Assembly (NCBI GenBank): GCA_028023455.1
Contig: JAQFVV010012510.1
Coordinates: 372,001-436,000, forward strand
Direction: 5' to 3'
Source of the DNA: Epiperipatus broadwayi
Taxonomy: Eukaryota > Onychophora > Udeonychophora > Euonychophora > Peripatidae
DNA length: 64,000 bases
The position numbers were made by a program, and so were the translations under genes. The notes under the pieces were generated by a model that was not told the origin of the DNA, did no database searches, and worked only from the letters and a program-made list of their open reading frames with translations. This document shows positions 33,859-44,394 of the stretch, in pieces. How positions within the stretch are numbered: the first letter of the stretch is position 1; every line of letters begins with the position of its first letter.

Positions 33859-34490
33859 AGAAACCAGTGATTTGAAGGGGGGAAATATTTATATAAAACA
33901 ACTCATGAAAAATGGTTATCCATCAGCAATTATCAAGAAAACATGAAATAGCCAACAAAAAGAACCATCAAAAAAAAATATTGATACTGTAGTATATCCA
34001 TAGATACCAAAAGTAGCAGACAAATTAAGGAAAATCTGCAATCAGTAGCACGTAAGAATAGCTTTCCACAACTATATCACACTATGAGGAATTCTAACAC
34101 CTACAAATCCTAAACTTAAAATGCTGAAAAACAACCTGCATCTATGAAATATCATATGAATGTGGAAGAATGTGTATTAATGATGCCAATTGCCCCATTG
34201 AAAAGTGATTGCGAGAGCACAACTGATGATTACAAGAAAGAAAATAGATGTGTCTAAGATGACAGACTATGTATATACCAATGAACATATGTTCAATTTA
34301 GAAAATACAACAATATTGGTTAAAAGAAAAAGGTACAAAGAGAAAAATTCAAAAATTTGCTCACATGACAATAGTAAAAATACCATAATGTGACTATACA
34401 TAATGTATGGTAACCACTGATCAACTTTGTTCTTATGAAAAAGTGGAAAAACTAAGAGGAACCTCATATATGAAATTTCTTTCTATTGTT
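33859..34490 (+). pseudogene. PLE C-terminal relic, opposite-strand partner
   Basis: It starts with CAGAAACCAGTGATTTGAAG, also present in the minus-strand element at about 32610. It continues through YPYIPKVADKLRKICNQ (about 33990-34045), an ECG.C cysteine word, and KKIDVSKMTDYVYTNEHMFNLENT (34235-34310) of the GIY-YIG domain. Several stops. It forms a head-to-head pair with the PLE relic on the minus strand. Confidence 0.7.
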
Positions 34491-34760
34491 GCCTTTGGAA
34501 GTAGTTCAGTTAGTTGGAGCCTTACTTTAAAATTTAATATTCATTAATCTAAGGATCCAGGTTTAATTCTCATACTACTCTCAGTGGTTAGACCAGCAAC
34601 ACCTGAAGAAAAGAAGAGAATAATTCTCTCAAAATGTTATGCATAGACTATCGTGTGTGCTATTACTAACAGTTAAATGTACAGTAATTAAAAGATTTAA
34701 ATAAAGTTTTATTTTTTTAAAGACATTTAATACTTAATATTATATGATGTAAATACAACT
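34490..34760 (+). repeat. PLE/SINE-like 3' region, family C copy C3
   Basis: A box A-like TAGTTCAGTTAGTTGGAGC (about 34502) and a box B-like GGTTTAATTCTC (34560) are followed by CTCAGTGGTTAGACCAGCAACACC, the hammerhead-like motif, and the tail AAATAAAGTTTTATTTTTTT to TTTAATACTTAATATT. Matches C1 and C2. Confidence 0.6.
34590..34645 (+). ncRNA. Hammerhead-like motif, family C
   Basis: CACCTGAAGA with CUGAAGA at 34603-34609, then a strong hairpin AGAGAA-UAA-UUCUCU, then CAAAATGTTATGCA, where GAAA reads AAAA. The hairpin is separated from the core by extra purines (AAAGA). Likely inactive but clearly homologous to C1. Confidence 0.35.
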
Positions 34761-34924
34761 AAAATACGATCATCACAAACCTTCAGAAAAATGTTAGTTA
34801 TGTTCATTTTTTCTTTAATTGTCAATCTGATTACATAGCATTCATAACATAGTGTTTACTTATACATATGGCTGTGGGTCATCTAATGTACAGAAAAAGT
34901 TTAAAGTTTTCTAAATTTGGCTAC

Positions 34925-35130
34925 AGTGTGGGTAGGTAGGTGGGTTGAGGGATAGAAAAATATATAAATAGATGGATAAATGAACGGATACATAGGTAGG
35001 TCAATTGTTAAGTAGGTCAGTTGGTAAGTAGTTTGGTAGATAAATAGGTCAGTAAGCAGGTAAGAAGATCAATCACTTGGTAAGTAGGTAGGTAGGTAGA
35101 AAGGTATTGATTGGTCGGTAGGTAGTTAGA
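34925..35130. repeat. Degenerate GGTA/GGTAAGTA tetranucleotide repeat
   Basis: Repeated AGGTAGGTAGG and GGTAAGTAGG words over about 200 bp, imperfect. Confidence 0.8.
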
Positions 35131-35139
35131 AGGAAAAAA

Positions 35140-35860
35140 AGTATCTGCAGTCTTATAAATAATTTACTTTATATAGTAAATACTTTAGCATGCTTCCAGC
35201 ATACTTCTGCCGTAATCATAGTTGTCATAAATAAAAATATTGCTATTTAACTTACATTTATTTATTTGGTTAAATATTAATAAAAACTTATTTGTGTGTT
35301 ATCTATGCTTTGATTCAAAATTATATATTAAGGAAAAGTGTATTAAACATTCAAAAGTTATTCGAATCAAAAAACAATTCATATTTAAAAAAACACATTT
35401 GTCTATAAGAAAAATAATATGCGTTTAAAGATTCCTATATAGTAACTAATGTATATTTTTTTAAAAGTTGAAATAATTTATTGTTTGTAATGTGATGTAT
35501 TATTCCGAGACGGGCTAAAATATTCTTAGAAAGGACAAATGTAGTAATATTGAATTTTTTTAGAACAATCGATTTCAGTTCAAATGCAACTGGAAGGTTG
35601 AGAATTTTGAAGAGATATACTTTAAATAAAACATCACGTGATTTTTTTTTTTTTTTTTTGCTTACATTAACATATTTCTAAAAGTAATTTTTTACCCAGT
35701 AGCCATATATACCAAGCTTGAGTAATTAAAAAATACTACATACTAATTTTTTTATATCTTAATGTTCAAAACTAGTTTGAAGAATTTAAATTCTCAGTGC
35801 CTGATAAGGCAGAATGAATGTTTGTGTAAATGATAAATATTTTTCCAATACATATATACA
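35140..35860. other. AT-rich non-coding, nothing recognised
   Basis: Includes a T-run (35643-35659). The sequence just before the LINE may hold its true 5' end, which I could not fix. Confidence 0.45.
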
Positions 35861-35863
35861 ATT

Positions 35864-37342
35864 ATGACAGACAAAAATAAAGCATGGCCCTTATTCCCAG
35901 GAGGCTGTAAAGTCACCAACCAAGGCAGCGGTTGGTGGCCGAAGGTGGAGGGTGCTAAGAATCCCCTGATTGTGGACCCAGGCTGCCATTTGATGATGAC
36001 TTTTTATTTAGGTACTTACAACTGCAGATCACTTTCAAGTGAAGGAAGATTGCAAGAATTAGAAGAAGAACTGTCTTATATTAAATGGGACATTATTGGA
36101 CTTTGTGAAGTTAGAAGAAAAGGAGAAGAAACAATTGATTTAAAAAGTGGACATATACTCTATTATAAAGGCACACATATTGGAAATACAAGTGGAGTAG
36201 GATTCATTATAAATAAAAAGTGGAAGAACAATATTGTGGAAATTGATGGTGTATCGGACAGAGTGGCAAGATTAGTTATACAACTTAATAGCAGATACCA
36301 AATGCAGATAATTCAGGTTTATGCCCCAACAAGTTCTCATAGTGATGAAGTAGTAGAAGATTTTTATATGGATGTACAAAAGGCTTTTGATCAGAGTAAA
36401 CAACATTTTAAAATTGTTATGGGAGACTTTAATGCTAGAATTGGTAGACAAATGAAAGATGAAATTGCTGTAGGTAATTTTGGTTATGGTAATAGAAATG
36501 AGAGAGGACATAGACTTGTGGAGTTTGCAGAAAAAGAAAAACTTTATATTATGAATTCATTTTTTGAGAAAAATGTTAAAAGGAAATGGACATGGAAGCA
36601 TCCAAATGAAGGTACAGCAGAATTGGATTATATTTTGACTAACAGAAAATACATATTTCAAGATTGTAATGTTCTTAATAAATTTAACACAGGAAGTGAT
36701 CATCGATTAGTAAGGTGTAAGTTACGTGTTAATGTAAAACTAGAGAGACAAAAATTATTAAGAAAAACAATATTTACAGTTGATATTCCTAATCTTCAGA
36801 AACATTCTAATGAATTTAAATTAGAACTTACAAATAGGTTTCAAGTGTTAGGAGATTTTGAACATGATACAGATTTTAATGAAATTAATATGAAAATAAC
36901 TGATACACTTTTACAAACTGCAACAAACATAGCTGGTAGAAAAAAGCAGCAATTGACTAATAAAATTTCTACTGAGACTAGAGAATTTATGAAGAAAAGA
37001 AGGAATATGAAGATATACAAAAATGATGTATTAAAAAGAATTGAATATCTCAAATTTTGTAAAATGGTACGGAAAAGAGTTGAAAATGATATAAGAAAGT
37101 ATAACTGTGAAATAGCAAGGAAAGCTGTAGAAGAAAATAAAAGTCTCAAAAATGTTAAACAACATTTTGGTATTGGTAGGAAATTTATATCTGCAATAAG
37201 AAAAAAAGATGGAATTATTACTAAAAAGAGAGATGACATCATGAAATTGGTAGAAGATTTTTATCAAGAATTATATAGTAATAAAGAACAGAGTACCTCC
37301 TATATCTATTACATCTTCCGAATTGCCCAGAATTTTAAATGA
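35864..37342 (+). pseudogene. RTE-type LINE, N-terminal part (endonuclease), frame broken once
   Basis: 492 codons. Residues about 48-290 form an APE-type endonuclease: GTYNCRSL, IGLCEVRRKGEE (catalytic Glu at about 82), VYAPTS, VMGDFNARIG (187-190), LDYILTNR and GSDHRLV (278-280). The domain nicks target DNA for target-primed reverse transcription. The first 45 residues (PGGCKVTNQGSGWWPKVEG...) come from a less AT-rich 5' leader. The frame ends at 37342, but homologous coding has already moved to another frame by about 37300 (a one-base loss near ACCTCCT). The real protein was therefore one polypeptide continuing into 37323-38822. Such ORFs are often mis-annotated as craniofacial development protein 2-like. 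Confidence 0.9.
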
Positions 37343-38822
37343 AGAAGTGAGACATGCAATTAAGTGTATGAAGAAAGGAAAGGCTCCAGGAAATGATGGA
37401 ATTATAATTGATATATTAAAAGAAGCAGGTGAAGAAATAGAAACAATTTTAGCAAAGTTATATACCAAATGTCTAAATGATAAAGATGTACCGGAAGATT
37501 GGAAGAATGCAGTAATAATATTAATATTTAAAAAAGGTGATAAAGAAGATATTAGAAATTACAGACCTATCAGCCTTTTATCAGTTTTATATAAAATTTT
37601 TACCAAGATAATTACAACTCGTCTACAGAGAACTTTGGATTTCCACCAACCAAGAGAACAAGCTGGATTTAAAAGTGGTTTTAGTACAATAGATCATATC
37701 CAGGTATTGAGAGAAGTCATAGAAAGGACAAACGAATATGAGTTGTCATTATGTTTTGGATTTGTAGATTATGAAAAGGCATTCGATTTTATACACATTT
37801 CTTCAGTGATTAAAGCATTGGATCATCAAGGTATAGATCCAGGATATTGTCATATTTTAAAGAATATTTATAAAAATGCAACAGCAACAATTAGATTACA
37901 TAATGATACTGGAAAAATCAACATTGAGAAAGGTGTAAGACAAGGTGACTCCATATCTCCAAAACTCTTTACAGCAGTGCTGCAAGAAGTATTTTGTGGA
38001 TTAAAATGGGAAACTAAAGGAGTGAAAGTAAATGGAGAGTATTTAAGTCATTTAGATTTCACAGATGATGTAGTTGTTTTTGCAAATAATGCTTCAGAGC
38101 TGCAGGAAATGTTGCAGGAGTTAGCAGATGAAAGTAGAAAAGTAGGACTAAAGATAAATGTTAAAAAGACAAAAGTAATGTTTAATCGATTTGCTCAAAA
38201 TATGAAAATAAAGATTGATTATGAAGAATTAGAAGAAGTTAACAGTTACAAATACCTTGGTCAGATTATTAATACAGATGGAAACATAATGGAGGAAATT
38301 AATCATAGAATTAAACTTGGTTGGAGTGCTTTTGGTAGAAATAACTTGATACTAAAAGGAAATATGCCTATGTGTTTGAAAAGGATGGTTTTTAACAAAT
38401 GTGTTTTACCAGTTCTTACTTATGGATCTGAGACTTGGACACTTAATAGAAGAGCAATACAGAGACTTCAGACCACTCAAAGGAGTATGGAGAGATGTAT
38501 GTTGGGAGTAACAAGAAGAGATCGAAAACACAATGTATGGGTAAGACAACAAACAGGTGTTACTGACCTTATTGAAAAAATTAAAAGATTGAAATGGAGT
38601 TGGGCTGGACATATTGCTAGAAGAGATGATAATAGATGGACAATTGAAATTTTAAACTGGATTCCAAGAGATTGTAAAAGACCCAGAAAGAGACCACATG
38701 TGAGATGGATGGATGAAATAAGAAAATGTGCAGGGGTGTTGTGGAGAAGAGAAGCTAAAGATCGGAGAAGATGGATTAAACTTGGAGAGACCTTCATCCT
38801 GCAGTGGATTGATAATGGTTGA
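37297..38822 (+). pseudogene. RTE-type LINE, reverse transcriptase and C-terminal part
   Basis: 499 codons from the first ATG at 37323, really a continuation of the upstream ORF. RT boxes in order: KGKAPGNDG, IFKKGDKEDIRNYRPISLL, RLQ..QAGFKSGFSTIDHI, GFVDYEKAFDF (Asp at about 149), VRQGDSISPKLF, and the catalytic LDFTDDVVVFA (FTDD, residues 246-249; the usual FADD has Ala to Thr, both Asp kept). After RT comes the conserved WAGHIARRDDNRW region. The stop is followed by GATGATGATGAT, a 3' end of simple repeats typical of RTE elements. Apart from the single frameshift this copy is almost complete and could be young. Confidence 0.92.
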
Positions 38823-38832
38823 TGATGATGAT

Positions 38833-39346
38833 CTCACATCAAAAAGCTGTCATTTACAGCTTCATAAACCGTGTAAGTGATCTAATATTTTGTGGATAGA
38901 AATCATCTTAGACAAAGGGTAATAATGGGTGTCTATATCTATCCTTAATATGATTTTACTATAACTGTACGAGTAAGTTTATTTGCATTCAAAACTCAAA
39001 ACCTCAGAACATTTTGAATTTTAGGCTGTGCTAGTATAAAAGAAATAAATGCAAATAATCTAAAGTCGGATACTTCAAGTTGAATGTTTTCACTCACAGT
39101 TCATTAACCAGAAACTAAGCGAAGTATGTTAATATAATACTGCTAATATCTAGTATCCTTTGATTATCTAAGCTTATAAAAGATAGTTCTGTACTAGAAT
39201 GAGAACTATTCCTAAAAGATATATTTCTAATAAATTTAATAAAGTTTTATGTGTAAAGCAATATGTATTTAGAAAATTTAAAAAAATAGAGATGCAATTG
39301 TAATAATAAAAATCATCAATGAAAGATAAATAATAAAAAGTAGACC

Positions 39347-39377
<31 letters not shown>

Positions 39378-39412
39378 ATAAATAAAAATATCCGTTAATT
39401 AAAAATAATATT
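38833..39412. other. AT-rich non-coding with a (TA)n run
   Basis: (TA)n at about 39349-39372. Nothing else recognised. Confidence 0.5.
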
Positions 39413-39413
39413 G

Positions 39414-39821
39414 TAATTATAATTGAAATAATATTTTTAAACGGTTTATAAACAATTCAAACAATCTTTAAATCCGCAGAAGTACTTTCGGTTACTTTCA
39501 AACCTGCCTCAACTGCTATTAAATTCAAAAACTAAAAGCGGAAGCAAACGTCATCAATTCAAATTCCACGAATCTCGTATTTTAATGTTAGAAGCTTGTC
39601 GATTTATCAAATGTGTTTTATTCCTGTTTATAAAAATTGCCTCTTTAATTTTTCTTTTACTATGGTTTCTCTCTTCATGAAGAATTTTCACATTTTCAAA
39701 ATTAAATTTAAATTTATGTTTACATGTTTTTTCATGATCAAAGAAAACTGAAGAAGATATTAAATCACCATTATTTTTATTTTTTACACGCTTATATAAC
39801 AATTCGTGTTCCTTCAATCTT
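39414..39821 (-). pseudogene. PLE GIY-YIG 3' fragment, left arm of palindrome
   Basis: Minus strand open from the junction to 39554: LKEHELLYKRVKN, SSSVFFDHEKTCKHKFKFNF, KILHEERNHSKRKIKEAIF and INRQASNIKI, the C-terminal half of a PLE GIY-YIG endonuclease, followed by about 140 bp of 3' UTR. The sequence is almost identical to the plus-strand arm beginning at 39860. Confidence 0.85.
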
Positions 39822-39828
39822 CTATCAT

Positions 39829-40266
39829 ATATAGGTGAATCTAGGTGCAACATTGAGAAAAGATTGAAGGAACACGAATTGTTATATAATCATGTAAAAA
39901 ATAAAAATAATGGTGATTTAATATCTTCTTCAGTTTTCTTTGATCATGAAAAAACATGTAAACATAAATTTAAATTTAATTTTGAAAATGTGAAAATTCT
40001 TCATGAAGAGAGAAACCATAGTAAAAGAAAAATTAAAGAGGCAATTTTTATAAACAGGAATAAAACACATTTGATAAATCGACAAGCTTCTAACATTAAA
40101 ATACGAGATTCATGGAATTTGAATTGATGACGTTTGCTTCCGCTTTTAGTTTTTGAATTTAATAGCAGTTGAGGCAGGTTTGTAAGTAACCGAAAGTACT
40201 TCTGCGGATTTAAAGATTGTTTGAATTGTTTATAAACCGTTTAAAAATATTATTTCAATTATAATT
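39829..40266 (+). pseudogene. PLE GIY-YIG 3' fragment, right arm of palindrome
   Basis: Open from about 39831 (YIGESRCNIEKRLKEHE, the GIY-YIG core) to 40127, with 3' UTR to about 40266 where a (TA)n begins. It extends about 30 bp further 5' than the left arm. The two arms are near-identical inverted copies and start within 40 bp of each other. Confidence 0.88.
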
Positions 40267-40284
40267 ATATATATATATATATAA

Positions 40285-40860
40285 TATTATAAATCGATGT
40301 CTGTATTTCTTCAAAATAATATACGCAAATTTATAAATAAATATTTAAAAATACAGTATTTAAAAGCTTATAAAAAATATATGTATAACTGTCACTCAGG
40401 AGTGCTTTCAACTATCACGTTTAAAATGTCATCTTTCCCATAATTCTATGATGTCAACTTTCCCATAATTCTGTGATCTTAATGTTTGCTTCTTGCCTAT
40501 TAACCAAATGTTGCTTGTATTTACATATCAATATCACCTCTTTAATTTTCCTTTTATTATTATTTCTTTCAGTTTCCAATATTTTTACATTGTTATAATT
40601 AAAATCGAAACCATATATACATGATTTATTATGGTCATAAAAGACAGAAGCTGATAAATTATCATTATTTTTAAAATTTTGTTTTGTATTTTGAACCCTT
40701 TTAAATAACAATAAGTGTTCCGTTGTTCTTTTTTCCAATGTGCACCTTGATTCACCTATATATCCACGGCCACACCCACATGTCCATTTGTAAATGATAC
40801 AATTTTTATTTGTAAATAAAGTTTTATCCTTTGGATTGTTTATTAATTTAAATATTTATT
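40285..40860 (-). pseudogene. PLE C-terminal fragment (GIY-YIG), different subfamily
   Basis: The minus-strand frame is open from about 40860 to 40454: LINNPKDKTLFTNKNCIIYK, WTCGCGRGYIGESRCTLEKR (cysteine motif and GIY-YIG core), NLSASVFYDHNKSC, KILETERNNNKRKIKEVILI, NRQEANIKITELWES. The 3' UTR runs to about 40285 (ATCGATTTATAAT). It is the same subfamily as 61636-62585. 5'-truncated with no start of its own; the coding part has no stops. Confidence 0.85.
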
Positions 40861-40861
40861 T

Positions 40862-40975
40862 ATAAATTTGCATATATATATATATAAAATAAAAAAATGT
40901 CAATTACCTTGTTGGATAAATTTGCATATATATATATAAAATAAAAAAATGTCAATTACCTTGTTGGATATTTAG
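40862..40975. repeat. Two-unit tandem repeat, about 55 bp
   Basis: ATAAATTTGCATATATATAT followed by AAAATGTCAATTACCTTGTTGG occurs twice in tandem. Confidence 0.85.
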
Positions 40976-40989
40976 GAAAAAAAACTGTT

Positions 40990-41455
40990 ATAAATTGGGA
41001 GGAGAGATACCTCTTAAGAAATATGTATAAAAGTTAAAATATATATCAAGATGAAAATAATTAAAAAATATGTTAAAAGGAATGCTTGAATATTGTTTTA
41101 ATAATAAAGAAACCAGACAAAATCATATTAAGAGTAAACATATCAATATGTTCAAATAATATCAATGAATTTTAAAAGTATTAAACAAGAATGACAAATA
41201 AAGTGCAAATTTGAAGAAAATATAAATACATCTAAAACTAAAGTCAATCCAAAATGAGTAATTTTTTAATGAATGCATAGAAAGTTAGTTAACTGTTAAT
41301 AGATATACTGTAGTGATAAATAAATTACAATATCTATAATGTTAAAAGTTATTCTTTATTTATATAAAAAATTTAAAAAAATAAAGTTTTTTAAAGTTTG
41401 AAATTTTATTATGTACAGTACTACAAAAGATTGGACTATGTTTTTTAAAAAAAAC
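40990..41455. other. AT-rich non-coding, nothing recognised
   Basis: No supportable features. Confidence 0.5.
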
Positions 41456-41459
41456 TAAA

Positions 41460-41994
41460 ATGATTTCTTAAATCATCATTATTATTTTCAATCATGATCA
41501 ATCCATTGCAGGCTAAAGGTCTCTCCAAGTTCAATCCATCTTCTCTGATTTCTAGCCTCTCTTTTCCACATCGCCTCACACACACACTTTCTTATTTCAT
41601 CCATCCTGCTCACATGTAATCTCTTTCTAGGTTTTTTACAATCTCTTGGAACCCAGTTTATGATTTCAACTGCCCATCTATTATTATCTCTTCTAGAAAA
41701 ACACCCAGCTCAACTTATTAATTTTTTTGACAATATCAGCATCACCCATTTGTTCTCTTACCATATCTATTTTATTTTTTATTTCTTCTTGTTACTCTTA
41801 ATGTGTATCTTTCCATTCTATGTATTGATTTTCTGTTAAATGTCCAACACTCAGATCCATAAGTAATAACTGGTAAACCCATTTATTAAAAACCTTCCTT
41901 TTCAAGCACATTTGCATGTTTTCTTTTAATATTAAATTATTTCTACTAAATCAACCAAGTTTAATCCTATAATTAACTTTATTTATTATGTTTC
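41460..41994 (-). pseudogene. RTE LINE relic, 3' half (interrupted by the LTR element)
   Basis: Minus-strand reading matches the C-terminal region of the LINE at 35864: NRWAVEI-, PRDCKKPRKRLHV-, RMDEIRKCV-like words and an AACTTGGAGAGACC end (about 41515). The upstream continuation is at 47435-47690, beyond the Ty3/gypsy element. Many indels. Confidence 0.8.
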
Positions 41995-42704
41995 TGCAAT
42001 ATCCAGTACTAGTCGAATATATATATGGTCGAGGTTCGAGTGGGATTTATCGCTCTCAACAGCGACAAGTAATTATATAATTAAACACACGAACACTGTA
42101 GTGGAGTTAGTAGGTTTATATACATAAAAACATATACAAGGAGTAATATATCATATAATTATTACAAAGGTAAACTGACTAACACATTATTATACAACTC
42201 TAGTCTTAAAGGCCCGCAGGCTTACAATAAACAATATTAAAGTCTATATGACCTGTAATGGTCCCTAGGTCTACCTTAGTATGTTTGGAGGTAGACCTCT
42301 CTGTGAGATAAGCTGAAAGTGAAGTAGTGTCTGTGCACTCAGGAAAACGCATCCATACCTCAACTTCACCTAGCAAGTCTGACCTTGTTTGTTCCCGCCA
42401 TACCGGATGTAACACTCTCTATTTCCATTGGTCATCCCATGACATGAGGTACAAAGTGGTCAGTCTGGTTATCTCTGACCAACCTTAATCGTTTCTGTGA
42501 TGCTTTTAGCATACATGCACATACTTGAATATTTGTAATAGTTACATTATTATTGCATGTATCTGTTAATAAGCACACACACACATACTTGTCTTCATTT
42601 GTAATAGTTACATTATTATTGTGTGTATCTATTAATACACACACATACATGGAGTTAATAGAGTTATTATTATTGTGTGTATATGTGAATACACACACAT
42701 AGCA
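41995..42704 (-). repeat. 3' LTR of the Ty3/gypsy element
   Basis: Matches 46725-47434 along its whole length, including TAATATCCAGTACTAGTCG-type start (plus strand), GTCTACCTTAGTATGTTTGG, tandem ATTGTGTGTATC/AATACACACACATA words and the end ACACACACATAGCA. In element orientation it begins TGCTATGTGTG and ends in TTGCA (TG...CA). The stretch with TAATAGTTACATTATTATTG-type repeats occurs two to three times. Confidence 0.95.
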
Positions 42705-42717
42705 TGCCTCCCCCAAG
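42705..42717 (-). other. Polypurine tract
   Basis: In element orientation CTTGGGGGAGGCA directly precedes the 3' LTR, the position of the plus-strand primer. Confidence 0.8.
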
Positions 42718-42844
42718 TTCAGCAATGTACTTTTTAAAAAAAAAGATTTTTTTTTTTCATTTCTCTTCCTCTGAACTTAATACATAATCGTACAGGCGGA
42801 GGGGAATTTTTGTTCTCCTCATTGCGTGTGGGGGTGATTTAATT

Positions 42845-43740
42845 TCACAGATCTGTGACTATTTCATTTTCTTCACTATTTTGACTTTCTTTGTCAGCAG
42901 TAATGATTTCTGTTTCACTTTTAGTTTCATAGTGAGTATCATTTTCTTTGTCATTACTTTTAAACAATTGCGGAGTACAGAATTCTGTTATTGCACTCTT
43001 ATGCAATTGTTTGCCATCTGCCATACGGACAGCAACCACTTGTTTACTTAAATGGCGTACCACGTATGCCTGAGTCCATGATTTATTTAAATTATTTTTC
43101 ACCCAGACTCATTCATCAGGTGAAAATTTGTTGTTTGTCGTAATTGGCATTTGATGCTCTTTTGATGGCATTATTGCTGAGAGCTTTGTAAGTAATTTCC
43201 AGCCTAAGTATTTTTCAGCAGGTGATCTGCCCGTTTTAGCTGTGAGTGTGGAATGCTGATATAGCAACGCCATGAAAACTGCCTCTTGGAGTCTTCCTTT
43301 TCCCAATTTATTCATGATGACTTTTAGCTTTGTACCGCTTTCTCGGCCAGTCCATTTTATTGGGGGTGGTAGGGGGTAAGGATGTGTTTAATCCCCCATT
43401 CCTGCATAAATTTGGCAAATTTTTCAGACATGAAACCGGTTCCATTATCGGATACGAGGGTTTCTGTTAGCCCGTGGTATGAAAAAATTTCCATGAGCTT
43501 GTCGAGCATCTCATCCGAACTTGTGTTTTTCACTGGTTTATATTCTGACCATCCTGAGTAGACATCGACCACTACCAGAAATAATCGTCCATGGATTGGA
43601 CTGCAGTGGTCAATGTGAATTCTCTGCCAAGGTTTCTCTGCTTCTTTCCAAGCTTCATATTTCACTGGGGGTGCTTTTGTACATGACTGACAGCTAGAAT
43701 GTTTTTTAATGAATGTTTCTATATCAGTGCTGATTCTTGG
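42845..43740 (-). pseudogene. Ty3/gypsy integrase and C-terminal tail, broken
   Basis: Integrase core pieces are in order on the minus strand: HIDHCSP with the first catalytic Asp (about 43620), LVSDNGTGF with the second (about 43440), TPYHPQ, then after a TAA codon (about 43360) NGLAEKAVQ, which contains the catalytic Glu. The tail continues as 43315-43109 (LGKGRLQEAVFMALL, AEKYLGWKLL) and 43102-42845 (a basic/acidic end, EIVTDL). Further stops separate these pieces. The DDE residues themselves are present. The integrase inserts the cDNA; the fragments cannot give a functional protein. Confidence 0.9.
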
Positions 43741-44394
43741 CTACCATACATAACTACGGGCTAATGCTTTTGCCCTGACAATGCCTGGATGACCTTCATG
43801 TAATAAATTTAGTATGTGCGATCTACCTATTTTTGGTATTAGGACCTGATCGCCTTTAAGAATGCAACCTTTACATATTGAATTTTCGTGAGCTTTCCAT
43901 AGCTCTATGTGCAAAAACGGAGGACGCTGTGCTGGCCAGCCTCTTCTAATTTTTTCCATCATCCATTTGCAGCCAGCGTCTTCATTAGTTCATGTTGCTA
44001 CTTTTCGGCTATTAAGAGTCTGGCTTTGAAGTGCATCAATGTAATTGATTTCTATTTCTCTTGTTGTTTTCTCTGAGTTGTCAGGCATTCGGGATAATGC
44101 ATCGGCGTGACCAATATTCTTTCCCTTTCTATATTCCAGACTGTATGTTAATCCATCTCAACATGTGCGAGCTGAGGTGTTCCAGAATTTGTTTGATGCC
44201 TAAAATTCCCAGAAGTGGTTTGTGGTCTGTCATGATTTTGAAATAATGACCGTATAGATACTGGTGGAATTTACGAATTCCAAATACTATAGCTAGTGCT
44301 TCCTTATCCAGCTGACTATAATTTTTATCAGCTTTGGACAAAGTGTGCAATGCGTATGCTATGGGACATTCCCCAGATTGAGCTGGGTGACATA
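43741..44394 (-). pseudogene. Ty3/gypsy RNase H end, linker and integrase zinc domain, broken
   Basis: 44350-44129 gives the RNase H part (SKADKNYSQLDKEALAIVFG, FKIMTDHKPLLGI). A TAG at about 44127 separates it from HADALSR-type linker, and 43962-43741 gives the H-H-C-C zinc domain start (HILNLLHEGHPGIVRAKAL). A TAG replaces a codon just after SYVW (about 43740). The junction to the upstream ORF at 44395 is a one-base deletion just after SEYGVG. Confidence 0.88.

Noticed and set aside
36272-38837. Minus-strand ORFs opposite the RTE LINE
   Set aside because: Shadows of the plus-strand endonuclease/RT coding sequence.
42206-42725. ORFs inside the LTRs (also 46936-47428)
   Set aside because: They are present in both LTRs, cross the repeat-rich U3/R region and have no domain; chance frames.
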